This document shows, in pieces, positions 1-5,343 of a stretch of 5,343 nucleotides of DNA. Below the pieces are notes generated by a model that was not told the origin of the DNA, searched no databases, and was given only the letters and a program-made list of their open reading frames with translations. The DNA is from DATLFI01 sp035524895. Lineage in GTDB: Bacteria > Acidobacteriota > Thermoanaerobaculia > Multivoradales > Multivoraceae. A program made the position numbers and the translations under genes. The stretch spans positions 1 through 5,343 of the forward strand of contig DATLFI010000282.1 in NCBI GenBank assembly GCA_035524895.1, written 5' to 3'. Each line of letters opens with the position of its first letter. Positions within the stretch are counted from its first letter, which is position 1.

Positions 1-666
1 GCTCGGTCCGGTGAACGGCGGCTCCCCAGCCAGCATCTCGTAAAGCACCGCCCCCAGCGCGTACACGTCCGTCCGCGCATCGAGCGTCCGCTCACCCGCC
101 GCCTGCTCCGGGCTCATGTAGGCCGGCGTCCCCACCGACAGGCCGGTCGACGTCAGCCGATCCGCCCCCGCCTCATCCAGCGCCCGCGCTATACCGAAAT
201 CGGCCACCACCGCGTGGCCGCCCATGAGCAGGATGTTCTCCGGCTTGATGTCCCGGTGAATCACTCCGCGCTCGTGCGCGTACGCCAGCGCCTCGGCCAC
301 CTCGCCCGCGATCCGCACCGACTCCTCCACCCCGAGCTGCCCCTCCCGCCGCAGCCGGTCCCGCAACGACTCCCCCTCCACGTACGGCATCACGTAGTAC
401 AGCAGCCCCCCCGCCTCCCCCGACTCGTGCACCGTCAGAATGTGAGGGTGGCTCAGACCCGACGCGATCCGCACCTCGCGCAAGAACCGCTCGGCCGCGA
501 TCCCGCCACCCACCACGTCCCGCTGAAGCACCTTGATCGCCACACGCCGGTCGTGCCGCGTGTCCGTCGCCAGAAACACCACCGCCATGCCGCCCCGGCC
601 GAGCTCCTTCTCGATGAGGTAGCGGCCGCCGACCGCCACCATCAGGCGATCGGTGAGCTCGATCAT
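1..666 (-). CDS. Hanks-type (PknB-like) serine/threonine protein kinase, N-terminal 222 residues, cut by window edge
   Basis: Transfers ATP gamma-phosphate to Ser/Thr of target proteins; the part seen is a cytosolic catalytic domain. Translation from ATG 666 gives 222 codons running off the left edge. Visible kinase landmarks: glycine loop GRGGMA (residues 23-28), VAIK lysine K45, alpha-C glutamate E64, hinge near YVMPYVEG (91-98), catalytic loop HRDIKPEN (137-144; D139, N144), DFG (156-158), activation loop with Thr/Ser at 172, 174 and 177 before GTPAYMSPE (179-187), and DVYALG (200-205). All key residues are present, so it should be active and probably autophosphorylates on that loop. In bacterial relatives a membrane segment and a sensor or TPR region often follow; that part lies outside. 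ATG 666 is the first possible start because an in-frame TAG lies two codons upstream; a GAGG sits 9 nt before it. It is co-oriented with the TPR gene but separated by about 200 bp of decayed sequence. Confidence 0.95.
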   Translation of the reverse strand, partial: MIELTDRLMVAVGGRYLIEKELGRGGMAVVFLATDTRHDRRVAIKVLQRDVVGGGIAAERFLREVRIASGLSHPHILTVHESGEAGGLLYYVMPYVEGESLRDRLRREGQLGVEESVRIAGEVAEALAYAHERGVIHRDIKPENILLMGGHAVVADFGIARALDEAGADRLTSTGLSVGTPAYMSPEQAAGERTLDARTDVYALGAVLYEMLAGEPPFTGPS

Positions 667-697
667 GGGCTATCGCCTCGCATCACTCGAACCTCCT
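663..697 (-). promoter_or_regulatory. Strong Shine-Dalgarno plus 6-codon mini-ORF overlapping the kinase start
   Basis: A perfect AGGAGG (692-697) sits 8 nt before ATG 683, which opens a six-codon frame (M-R-G-D-S-P) whose TGA (663-665) overlaps the kinase ATG (664-666) as ATGA. The AGGAGG is about 25 nt from the kinase ATG, too far to serve it directly. Ribosomes may load on the mini-ORF and re-initiate on the kinase, or this may be the relic of an older start. The kinase also has its own weaker GAGG. The arrangement is directly visible; the coupling is inferred. Confidence 0.45.
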
Positions 698-712
698 GAT
701 GAACTCGTCCGC

Positions 713-851
713 TCAGCCGCGACCGCCGAGCTTTCTGATGACCTCGAACTCCTCTGCCGTTGGCATTCGAGTGGTCGAAGAGCACGAGGCTGCCCTTCCG
801 CATGTCATCGCGCAGCTCGGACTTGACGAGCCAGTGCCGGCGTGCGTGGAC
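713..851 (-). pseudogene. Remnant of an EVE-domain (PUA-like) protein gene with internal deletions
   Basis: In one minus-strand frame, starting near 836, the sequence reads HWLVKSE joined directly to LRDDMRKGSLVLFDHSNA (to about 762). Stand-alone EVE proteins begin with a (Y/H)WLVKSEP motif. About 30 residues later, after a W-x-GVRNYQARN stretch, they carry a segment like LR-x-MRKGDLVLFYHSN. Here the proline and the whole intervening block are missing and the ends are fused in frame. The reading then appears to shift: another frame (766 to TGA 713) gives MPTAEEFEVIRKLGGRG, which resembles the usual EVE C-terminal end (a P-x-T-x-x-EF-x-x-I-x-x-L pattern). No start codon lies near the N-terminal motif. 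EVE domains bind modified bases in nucleic acids and many neighbour restriction or defence genes, but this copy cannot fold. The N-terminal and middle matches are strong by eye; the C-terminal match is weaker. An undescribed small peptide is the alternative. Confidence 0.65.
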
Positions 852-863
852 TGCCGCGGCACT
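833..863 (-). other. Small inverted repeat at the TPR gene stop codon
   Basis: AGTGCCG (833-839) and CGGCACT (857-863) can form a 7-bp stem around a 17-nt loop. The loop side contains most of a 10-bp palindrome TGCCGCGGCA (852-861). It overlaps the last base of the TPR gene's TAA. There is no T-run after it, so it is at best a weak or factor-assisted terminator and may be chance in such GC-rich DNA. Confidence 0.25.
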
Positions 864-1738
864 TACTCGACCGCCGTCGCCAGCTCGAGACAGTCCTGCA
901 GCCGGGATACCTCGAAATCGTTGCGCACCGAGTCGGCTAACCGAAGCGCCTCGCCGTAGAGCTTGCGGGCTTCCTCGCGCTGTCCCTGCAACATGCGCAC
1001 ATCGCCGAGCACGCGCAGGCACTGGGCACGACGAAGGTCGTTCTCCTCCATCTGGAAGTAGCCCAGCGCCTCGCTCACCAGCTCCTGCGCCCGCTCGAGC
1101 TGAAGCTGCGCGGCCAGAGCTTCGGCGGCGTTGAGCGAGGCGATGCCGACCAGCTCGAGGTCGCCCACCTTCTTCGCCGCGCGGATCGCCTGGCCAGCGA
1201 TGATTTCGGCCGGCTTGACCTTTCCGGCGTCGATGGATGCGGCGGCGATGTTGGTCAGCGTGAACGCCTCACCCCACAGATAGCCCGCGCGGCTGAAGCT
1301 CCGGTAGGAGCTCTGGTAGTACTGCTCGGCACGGTCGAAGTCGGCGCGCTGCGCGGCGATCGAGCCGAGGTTCTGATAGACGATCCCGCGCATGCGGTCA
1401 TCGATCTCGAGCGACAGGATGCGCTCGAAGATGACCACCGCCTCATCGAACCGCGCCTGCTCGAGCAGCACGATCGCCTCGGCGTTCAGCGCTTCGGCCT
1501 CGAGCGGATGCATTCGTGACGCGCGGGCGATCGCTGCGCTCCGGCGCGCGAGGCGCACGGCCTCATCCCAGCGACACCAGGCACGATAAACGTGCGCCTG
1601 CCGGCACAACGCCTCGCCGGTGAGGGCCGGATCGATCGTCGAGTCGAGCGTGGCCTCGTACTGCTTCAGGGCCCGGTCCAGCATGCCCAGCTTCTGGAAG
1701 CGCAACCCTTCATCGATGTGTGTTCGGGCGTCCGGCAT
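863..1738 (-). CDS. Tetratricopeptide-repeat (TPR) protein, soluble, function unknown
   Basis: A 291-residue, almost entirely helical protein made of about seven TPR-like helix pairs at roughly 4-33, 41-74, 79-112, 117-150, 157-190, 197-230 and 237-270. Each shows the small/large pattern of TPRs (for example FDEAVVIFERIL, FDRAEQYYQSSY, REEARKLYGEAL). The period is about 38-40 residues, longer than the classic 34, as in the TPR arrays of MalT/LuxR-type regulators and kinase-associated scaffolds. No signal peptide, membrane segment or catalytic domain is visible, so it is probably a cytosolic protein-interaction scaffold. ATG 1738 was chosen because GAGAGG lies 5 nt upstream. The frame stays open to a TTG at 1798, with a GTG at 1759, but those extra residues look unlike the repeats and have no good ribosome site. 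It is transcribed divergently from the lipoprotein gene and lies upstream of the EVE remnant and the Ser/Thr kinase. A partnership with that kinase is possible but is shown only by proximity. Confidence 0.9.
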   Translation of the reverse strand: MPDARTHIDEGLRFQKLGMLDRALKQYEATLDSTIDPALTGEALCRQAHVYRAWCRWDEAVRLARRSAAIARASRMHPLEAEALNAEAIVLLEQARFDEAVVIFERILSLEIDDRMRGIVYQNLGSIAAQRADFDRAEQYYQSSYRSFSRAGYLWGEAFTLTNIAAASIDAGKVKPAEIIAGQAIRAAKKVGDLELVGIASLNAAEALAAQLQLERAQELVSEALGYFQMEENDLRRAQCLRVLGDVRMLQGQREEARKLYGEALRLADSVRNDFEVSRLQDCLELATAVE

Positions 1739-1779
1739 ATCGGCCTCTCGGTCGGTCACTGCGGCACCGCCGCCACATG

Positions 1780-1808
1780 TTGGCAAAGTGCCGTACAACC
1801 GTTATACG
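1780..1808 (+). promoter_or_regulatory. Candidate sigma-70-type promoter for the lipoprotein gene
   Basis: TTGGCA (1780-1785, five of six to TTGACA) is separated by exactly 17 bp from TATACG (1803-1808, four of six to TATAAT). Transcription would start near 1815, giving a leader of about 76 nt before GTG 1891. The -35 box lies in a small inverted repeat, GGCA-AAG-TGCC (1782-1792). Assigned by eye from consensus only. Confidence 0.4.
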
Positions 1809-1825
1809 TGACGCAGCGTACAACC
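1792..1825. repeat. Two 9-bp direct repeats in the divergent promoter region
   Basis: CGTACAACC occurs at 1792-1800 and again at 1817-1825, 25 bp apart start to start, bracketing the overlapping -10 boxes of the divergent lipoprotein and TPR genes. A 25-bp offset is close to two and a half helical turns. The sequence here is clearly more A/T-rich than the rest of the window, as expected for a control region. It could be a regulator binding site; no regulator can be named. Confidence 0.4.
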
Positions 1826-1829
1826 AATA
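1801..1829 (-). promoter_or_regulatory. Candidate -10 element for the TPR gene, facing the lipoprotein promoter
   Basis: TATAAC on the minus strand (1801-1806, five of six to TATAAT) lies about 63 nt upstream of the TPR gene ATG. No good -35 is present: at 15-17 bp spacing one finds only TTGGTT or TATTGG-like hexamers. It overlaps the plus-strand -10 box, so RNA polymerase could not occupy both promoters at once if both are real. Confidence 0.3.
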
Positions 1830-1890
1830 TTGACCCGTTGCGAGCGATCGCGTGGCTCCGTCCGCCTCATGAACGCATAATGGAGGCGTC

Positions 1891-2511
1891 GTGATTCGTC
1901 TGCCAAGAATGACAAGCCCGCTGGCGTTGATGCTCGTGCCCGCGCTGTTCGCCTGCGCGGACGGCCCTACGATGCTGTCCGACGACGGCGGGGTCGAATC
2001 CACTCCGGGTCTGGTCGCCAACCCCTCTCTGCCGCGGTTCCCGCAAAGCACGCCTCGGCTGTTGATGTGTCCGGCGGAACCGGCCCTTTCGGTGACCGCC
2101 ACGTTTGGTGAGGAAGGTGGGACGCTCAGGATCGGCGCACACGAACTGCGGATTCCTGCCGGCGCCGTCCGAGAGGCGACTACCTTCACCGCAACGGTCC
2201 CCGCGGGCCCGCTGCGAGCGTTGAAACTCGAGTTCACTGGTCGGGAGGCGACCGGCCTCGATCGCCCGGTGGTGGCTAGGATAAGCTACGCCCGCTGTCC
2301 TCGCCAGGATCTCGGCGGGCGCCGGTTGACGGTGGTCAGCACCGGCGACTCGGAAGATGGTCTGGTCGGGGAGGAGGCGGCGGAGGGTGAGGTGAGCGTG
2401 GTCGCAGTGGCGGAGGAGGACCTGGTCGAAGTTGGCGGGACCGACGATCCGGTCGAGGCGATGGTCGAGGTCGAGGTTCTGGAGCGGGGAACGTACGCGG
2501 TCGCGTACTGA
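1891..2511 (+). CDS. Small secreted lipoprotein with ZU5-like beta domain, function unknown
   Basis: A 206-residue protein with an export signal: basic residues R3 and R6, a hydrophobic stretch (about 9-21), then LFAC with C22 as the probable lipidated cysteine. Phe at the -2 position is unusual for a lipobox, but the layout otherwise fits. A low-complexity linker (23-65) precedes a ZU5-like core, GGTLRIGAHELRIPAGA at 76-92 followed by a beta-rich stretch to about 103. This gives the familiar GGT-hydrophobic-IPAGA signature. The C-terminal part (about 130-195) is acidic, rich in Val and Glu, and ends TYAVAY. ZU5-type domains are beta-sandwiches used in protein contacts, and small lipoproteins of this type are multi-copy in Gemmatimonadota-like genomes; a role cannot be given. 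GTG 1891 is preceded by GGAGG (1882-1886) at a short 4-nt spacing. In-frame ATG 1909 lacks a ribosome site and would remove R3 and R6. It stands alone, divergent from the TPR gene and convergent with the histidine kinase. Confidence 0.88.
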   Translation: MIRLPRMTSPLALMLVPALFACADGPTMLSDDGGVESTPGLVANPSLPRFPQSTPRLLMCPAEPALSVTATFGEEGGTLRIGAHELRIPAGAVREATTFTATVPAGPLRALKLEFTGREATGLDRPVVARISYARCPRQDLGGRRLTVVSTGDSEDGLVGEEAAEGEVSVVAVAEEDLVEVGGTDDPVEAMVEVEVLERGTYAVAY

Positions 2512-2530
2512 CGAGTCGAAACCCGACTGC

Positions 2531-2565
2531 AACGGCGCGTGAGGGAAGTACCCTCCCGCGCCGTT
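2531..2565. terminator. Bidirectional intrinsic-type terminator between convergent genes
   Basis: AACGGCGCG (2531-2539) plus GAGGG (2541-2545) pair with CCCTC (2551-2555) plus CGCGCCGTT (2557-2565). This makes a 14-bp stem with one T/C mismatch around a 5-nt AAGTA loop. It begins 20 nt after the lipoprotein stop and lies 29 nt beyond the histidine-kinase stop, so it can end transcription from both sides. The T-run is short (TTT on the plus strand). Confidence 0.85.
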
Positions 2566-2593
2566 TCGCATCCGCCGGCGCGGTGGCCGGACC

Positions 2594-3700
2594 TCAGAGT
2601 CGCGGCGCGAGCGGCAGATCGAGCGTGAACGCGATTCGCGTTCCGCCGCGCTCCTGACTCTCGGCGAACAGCTCGCCGCCCATGCCGCGCACGAGCTTCT
2701 TGCACATGGACAGCCCGAGGCCGGCGCTGGAGAAGCGAGACGTGCCACGCCGCCCACGGCTGCGGAAGGCGTCGAAAAGCTGCTCCATCACGCTGGCGGG
2801 AATCCCCTGGCCCGTGTCGGTGACGGTGAACTCGACGCTGGTGCGCGACAGCTGGCGTCCCGTCACCTCGACGGTGCCCTCGGATGTGAACTTGAGCGCG
2901 TTGGTGGTCAGGTTGAGCAGCACGCGGTGCAGCGCCGCGGGACAACCCATGCGCCAGTCGGCCTCGGGCGGGAGCAGGCGCACGACGAGCCCCTTCTCCA
3001 CGGCGATCGGCAGCGTGATGTCACGAACCCCGTTGAAGATCTCGACGAGGGAGAACGGCAAGGGCTCGCCGCCGAGGAGGCGCTCGCCGCCCCGCGCCAG
3101 CTCGACCACGTCGTTGGCGAGCGAGCTGAGGCCGAACGCCGCGCTGTAGACGAGTCCGAGCTGGCGGTCCTGCACCTGCGTCAGCGGCCCGCTCTGCCCG
3201 TTGCGCAGCGTCTCGACGAGAAAGAGGATCGACGCCAGCGGCGAGCGCATGTCGTGCGCGACCTCGACCACCATGGTCGGCCCATCGGGCGCAGTCAGGC
3301 GGCCGGTGAAGCGCTGGGTGCAGTCCTGCTCGATGATTCGCTCGACGTCGTCCATTGCGCGGAGGACCCGGACCACGGTGCCCGTATCGCAGCGATCTGT
3401 CACGCTGCTCAGCTCGCCGAGCAGTGCTCGACGGAGCTCGCCGAGCAGACGGTGTGCGCGTGCCGATGCACGGAGCTCGCGATTCTCGAGCGTCTCGCCG
3501 AAGGCTGCCTGACGCACCATCTCGCAGATTGCGTGGAGCGAGACACGCGCATCGTCCGGAGCCTCATCGGCGAGCTGAGGTCCGGCGAAGGCATCGCCGA
3601 CGTGCTGCGCGGCGCGGAGTAACGCGCGCCACACCGGCGCGTCGCCGGCTCGCGCCGACGGCTCGCGGATCGGCGTCAACGTGCTCGGCGTCAACGTCAT
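2594..3700 (-). CDS. Cytosolic sensor histidine kinase of a two-component system
   Basis: Autophosphorylates on His and presumably passes the phosphate to the response regulator encoded just upstream. From ATG 3700 it is 368 residues. The N-terminal 130 residues are mostly helical with no recognisable PAS, GAF or membrane segment, so the input is unknown and the protein is soluble. HisKA: VAHDMRSPLASI with H149. Catalytic domain: N-box NLTTNALKFT (263-272; N267), DTGQGIP (295-301), LFDAF (308-312), GLGLSM (327-332). All boxes are intact. The frame is open to ATG 3784, which overlaps the regulator stop as ATGA. I prefer ATG 3700: GGAGGT lies 9 nt before it, ATG 3784 has no clear ribosome site, and the 28 extra residues are Arg/Pro/Gly-rich and unlike the rest. 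The ATGA overlap is the usual argument for the longer form, so the start is open. Two short in-frame duplications lie in its N-terminal part. Confidence 0.93.
   Translation of the reverse strand: MTLTPSTLTPIREPSARAGDAPVWRALLRAAQHVGDAFAGPQLADEAPDDARVSLHAICEMVRQAAFGETLENRELRASARAHRLLGELRRALLGELSSVTDRCDTGTVVRVLRAMDDVERIIEQDCTQRFTGRLTAPDGPTMVVEVAHDMRSPLASILFLVETLRNGQSGPLTQVQDRQLGLVYSAAFGLSSLANDVVELARGGERLLGGEPLPFSLVEIFNGVRDITLPIAVEKGLVVRLLPPEADWRMGCPAALHRVLLNLTTNALKFTSEGTVEVTGRQLSRTSVEFTVTDTGQGIPASVMEQLFDAFRSRGRRGTSRFSSAGLGLSMCKKLVRGMGGELFAESQERGGTRIAFTLDLPLAPRL
3411..3448 (-). repeat. 14-bp direct repeat inside the histidine kinase gene
   Basis: AGCTCGCCGAGCAG occurs at 3411-3424 and 3435-3448, 24 bp (eight codons) apart. 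It encodes LLGEL twice (residues 85-89 and 93-97) within the N-terminal helical region. In-frame, so it adds about two helical turns without disrupting the protein; probably a small internal duplication. Confidence 0.5.
3670..3697 (-). repeat. 13-bp repeat with 15-bp period at the histidine kinase N-terminus
   Basis: TCGGCGTCAACGT occurs at 3670-3682 and 3685-3697, directly after the preferred start codon, giving a five-codon repeat (TLTPS then TLTPI). In-frame tandem duplication of an apparently disordered N-terminal tail; no function is implied. Confidence 0.5.
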
Positions 3701-3780
3701 CGGCGGGACACCTCCAATGCGGCGACGCCGGCCGCCCACCCGGCCTGGGTTGACCGGGCGTGGCTCACCTCTCTCGGGGT

Positions 3781-5307
3781 TCATTCGAAGGTTCCGGAGA
3801 GCTTGACTCGCTGGAAGCTGTGCTTCTCCATCAGACGATAGAGCGTAGTCCGGTCGATGCTGGCGAGACGCGCGGCGCGTGACATGTTGCCGCCGGCGCG
3901 GGTGACGAGCCTTGCCAGGTATTCCTTCTCGAAGTGGGCGACGAGCCGATCCTTCGCCGGGTGGAAGGCATCATCGAGGATGCCGCTGGGCATGGCGCCG
4001 GCGGCCGAGGCGGTCGTACCCTCCGCGCCCTCGTAGATCGGGATGTCGTCCGGCTCGATCTCCTTACCCGGTTCGGCGAGCACCGCCAGGTGCTCGATCA
4101 CGTTCTGGAGCTCACGCACGTTGCCGCGCCACGGCCTCGAGCGCAAGTACTCGATGCTCGCCGGGCTGAAATGCGGGATCCGGTCGGAGGGCTGCCGATG
4201 CCGGTGCCAGTAGTGGGCGAGGAAGTGGTGCGAGAGGAGCGGAATGTCCTCGTACCGCTGGCGCAGCGACGGGAGCCTGATCGGTACGACGTTGAGACGG
4301 TAGAAGAGGTCCTCGCGCAGCGTGCCCTGGCGCACCGCCTCCTGTGGCTCGCGATTGGTGGCCGAGATGAAGCGGACATCCACGACCGCATCCTGCTGCT
4401 CGCTGCCGACGCGCCGGACGACGCCGTCCTGGATCACGCGGAGCAGCTTGGCCTGGAGCGCATGCGTCATCTCGGTCAGCTCATCGAGGAACAGCGTTCC
4501 TCCGTTGGCCGTCTCGAGGAGCCCCGGCTTCTCGCGGTCCGCACCGGTGAAGGCACCCTTGCGGTGGCCGAACATCTCGGACTCGAGCAGCGGCTCGGGC
4601 AGCGCGGCGCAGTTGATCGGTACGAGCTTGCGGCTGGCGCGGCGCGAGTGGTGATGGATGAACTGGGCGATCAGTTCCTTGCCGGTCCCGCTCTCGCCGG
4701 AGATGAGGACGGAGGCGTTGGTTGCAGCCACCTTGCGAGCGAGCTCGACCGCCTTACGGAACGACGGTGAGATACCGAGGAGTGTGATCTTGTCGCTGTT
4801 TCCGTTCTGGCGGAGGAGATTGACCCGCATCTCCTGTGTCTCGCGGGCGACCAGAATGGCATGGACGGCGCGGCCGAGCAGAACCTGCAGGTGGGTGGCG
4901 GAGAACGGTTTGGGCAGATAGTCCCAGGCGCCGTCGCGGAGAGCCTCGATGCTCGACTGGACGCTCGGATTGCCGGTCATCACGACGACGATGGTGTCGC
5001 GATTGGCATCGAGGGTGGCCTTGAGGATCTCGGAGCCGGTGACCGGGGTCATGTACAGATCGACCAGCACGAGGTCGAATCGCCGGCGCTTGACGAGATC
5101 GACCGCCTCATCGCCGCGTGCGCACGTGGTCACGTTGTAGCCGTCCACCTGGAGGACGCTCGCGCACCCCTCGCGCAGCGTGCGATCATCATCGATGATG
5201 AGCACGCGGATGGTGGCCTTCACGGCGGCGGGAAGGTCCGAGGGGTCGCGGGCCGGACTATCGCCGGTCGGGACCGTCTCGCTCTGGGTGACGGACATTG
5301 TTGACAT
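3781..5307 (-). CDS. NtrC-family sigma-54-dependent response regulator (REC-AAA+-Fis HTH)
   Basis: A 508-residue transcription activator with the complete three-domain layout. A 30-residue variable N-terminal tail precedes the receiver (about 33-150), which has acidic pocket D39/D40, phospho-acceptor D83 in LVLVDLYMTP, T111 and K133 in PKPF. The AAA+ domain (about 172-412) has Walker A GESGTGKE (204-211), an intact GAFTGA loop (251-256) for contacting sigma-54, Walker B TLFLDE (271-276), ATN (316-318), REDLFYRLN (331-339) and WRGNVREL (393-400). A Fis-type helix-turn-helix is at about 457-498 (NMSRAARLASIDRTTLYRLM). When phosphorylated it should oligomerise, hydrolyse ATP and open promoters held by sigma-54 RNA polymerase; domain order is that of NtrC, AtoC and ZraR. 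Its targets cannot be told from the window. ATG 5307 has GAGG 8 nt upstream; a second in-frame ATG at 5298 is possible. It is first in an operon with the histidine kinase, the likely phosphodonor. Confidence 0.97.
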   Translation of the reverse strand: MSTMSVTQSETVPTGDSPARDPSDLPAAVKATIRVLIIDDDRTLREGCASVLQVDGYNVTTCARGDEAVDLVKRRRFDLVLVDLYMTPVTGSEILKATLDANRDTIVVVMTGNPSVQSSIEALRDGAWDYLPKPFSATHLQVLLGRAVHAILVARETQEMRVNLLRQNGNSDKITLLGISPSFRKAVELARKVAATNASVLISGESGTGKELIAQFIHHHSRRASRKLVPINCAALPEPLLESEMFGHRKGAFTGADREKPGLLETANGGTLFLDELTEMTHALQAKLLRVIQDGVVRRVGSEQQDAVVDVRFISATNREPQEAVRQGTLREDLFYRLNVVPIRLPSLRQRYEDIPLLSHHFLAHYWHRHRQPSDRIPHFSPASIEYLRSRPWRGNVRELQNVIEHLAVLAEPGKEIEPDDIPIYEGAEGTTASAAGAMPSGILDDAFHPAKDRLVAHFEKEYLARLVTRAGGNMSRAARLASIDRTTLYRLMEKHSFQRVKLSGTFE

Positions 5308-5343
5308 CCTGGAGACCTCGGGAGCTGCGGGTGAGACAGTTTG

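Noticed and set aside
214..699. Plus-strand open frame rich in His, Arg and Pro opposite the Ser/Thr kinase
   Set aside because: The minus strand carries every kinase motif through this stretch; the plus reading is a low-complexity shadow.
833..863. Rho-independent terminator after the TPR gene
   Set aside because: The stem is only 7 bp with a 17-nt loop and no T-run, so it is listed as an inverted repeat rather than a terminator.
663..1022. A single 119-codon minus-strand gene covering the end of the TPR gene and the gap
   Set aside because: Its first half is an off-frame reading of the TPR repeats. Only the part after about 851 has meaningful content, and that is better read as the EVE remnant.
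1739..1798. N-terminal extension of the TPR protein from TTG 1798 or GTG 1759
   Set aside because: The longer starts run into the promoter region, lack a ribosome site and add non-repeat sequence; ATG 1738 has GAGAGG at 5 nt.
1773..1800. Possible sigma-54 promoter (GGCAC...TTTGC on the minus strand)
   Set aside because: The GG and GC pairs are only 6 nt apart instead of 10, so the -24/-12 geometry fails.
1867..2945. Minus-strand open frames over the lipoprotein gene and the 3' end of the histidine kinase gene
   Set aside because: They are Arg-rich, cross the strong terminator hairpin, and overlap genes with clear signal-peptide or kinase signatures in other frames.
3934..4770. Long plus-strand open frame (278 codons) opposite the response regulator
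   Set aside because: It is antisense to a domain-complete NtrC-family gene; GC-rich codon structure leaves the complementary frame open. Its translation shows no recognisable motif.

Overview
This is a GC-rich (roughly two-thirds G+C) bacterial window with four confident complete genes, one gene cut by the left edge, and one decayed gene. The style of the Ser/Thr kinase, the small ZU5-like lipoprotein and the soluble histidine kinase paired with an NtrC-type regulator suggest a soil or sediment bacterium, most likely Gemmatimonadota. That assignment rests on recognition of protein style only; Acidobacteriota or Myxococcota are not excluded.

Layout from right to left on the minus strand: a sigma-54-dependent NtrC-family response regulator (3781-5307) is followed by a cytosolic histidine kinase (2594-3700, or 3784 with the longer start). 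The two form a two-component operon with the regulator first. The kinase ends at a strong hairpin (2531-2565) that it shares with a convergent plus-strand gene for a small ZU5-like lipoprotein (1891-2511). That gene diverges from a minus-strand TPR-repeat protein (863-1738). The roughly 150 bp between the two starts holds face-to-face candidate promoters and a 9-bp direct repeat. Downstream of the TPR gene, about 200 bp contains what I read as the collapsed remains of an EVE-domain (PUA-like, modified-base-binding) gene. The N-terminal half of a PknB-type Ser/Thr protein kinase (1-666) then runs off the left edge.

The window is dominated by signalling: a His-Asp phosphorelay feeding sigma-54 transcription, and a separate Hanks-type kinase beside a TPR scaffold. 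No sequence evidence connects the two circuits. No RNA gene, CRISPR array, insertion sequence or intact defence system was seen. The most notable item is the EVE remnant, which no intact reading frame explains.
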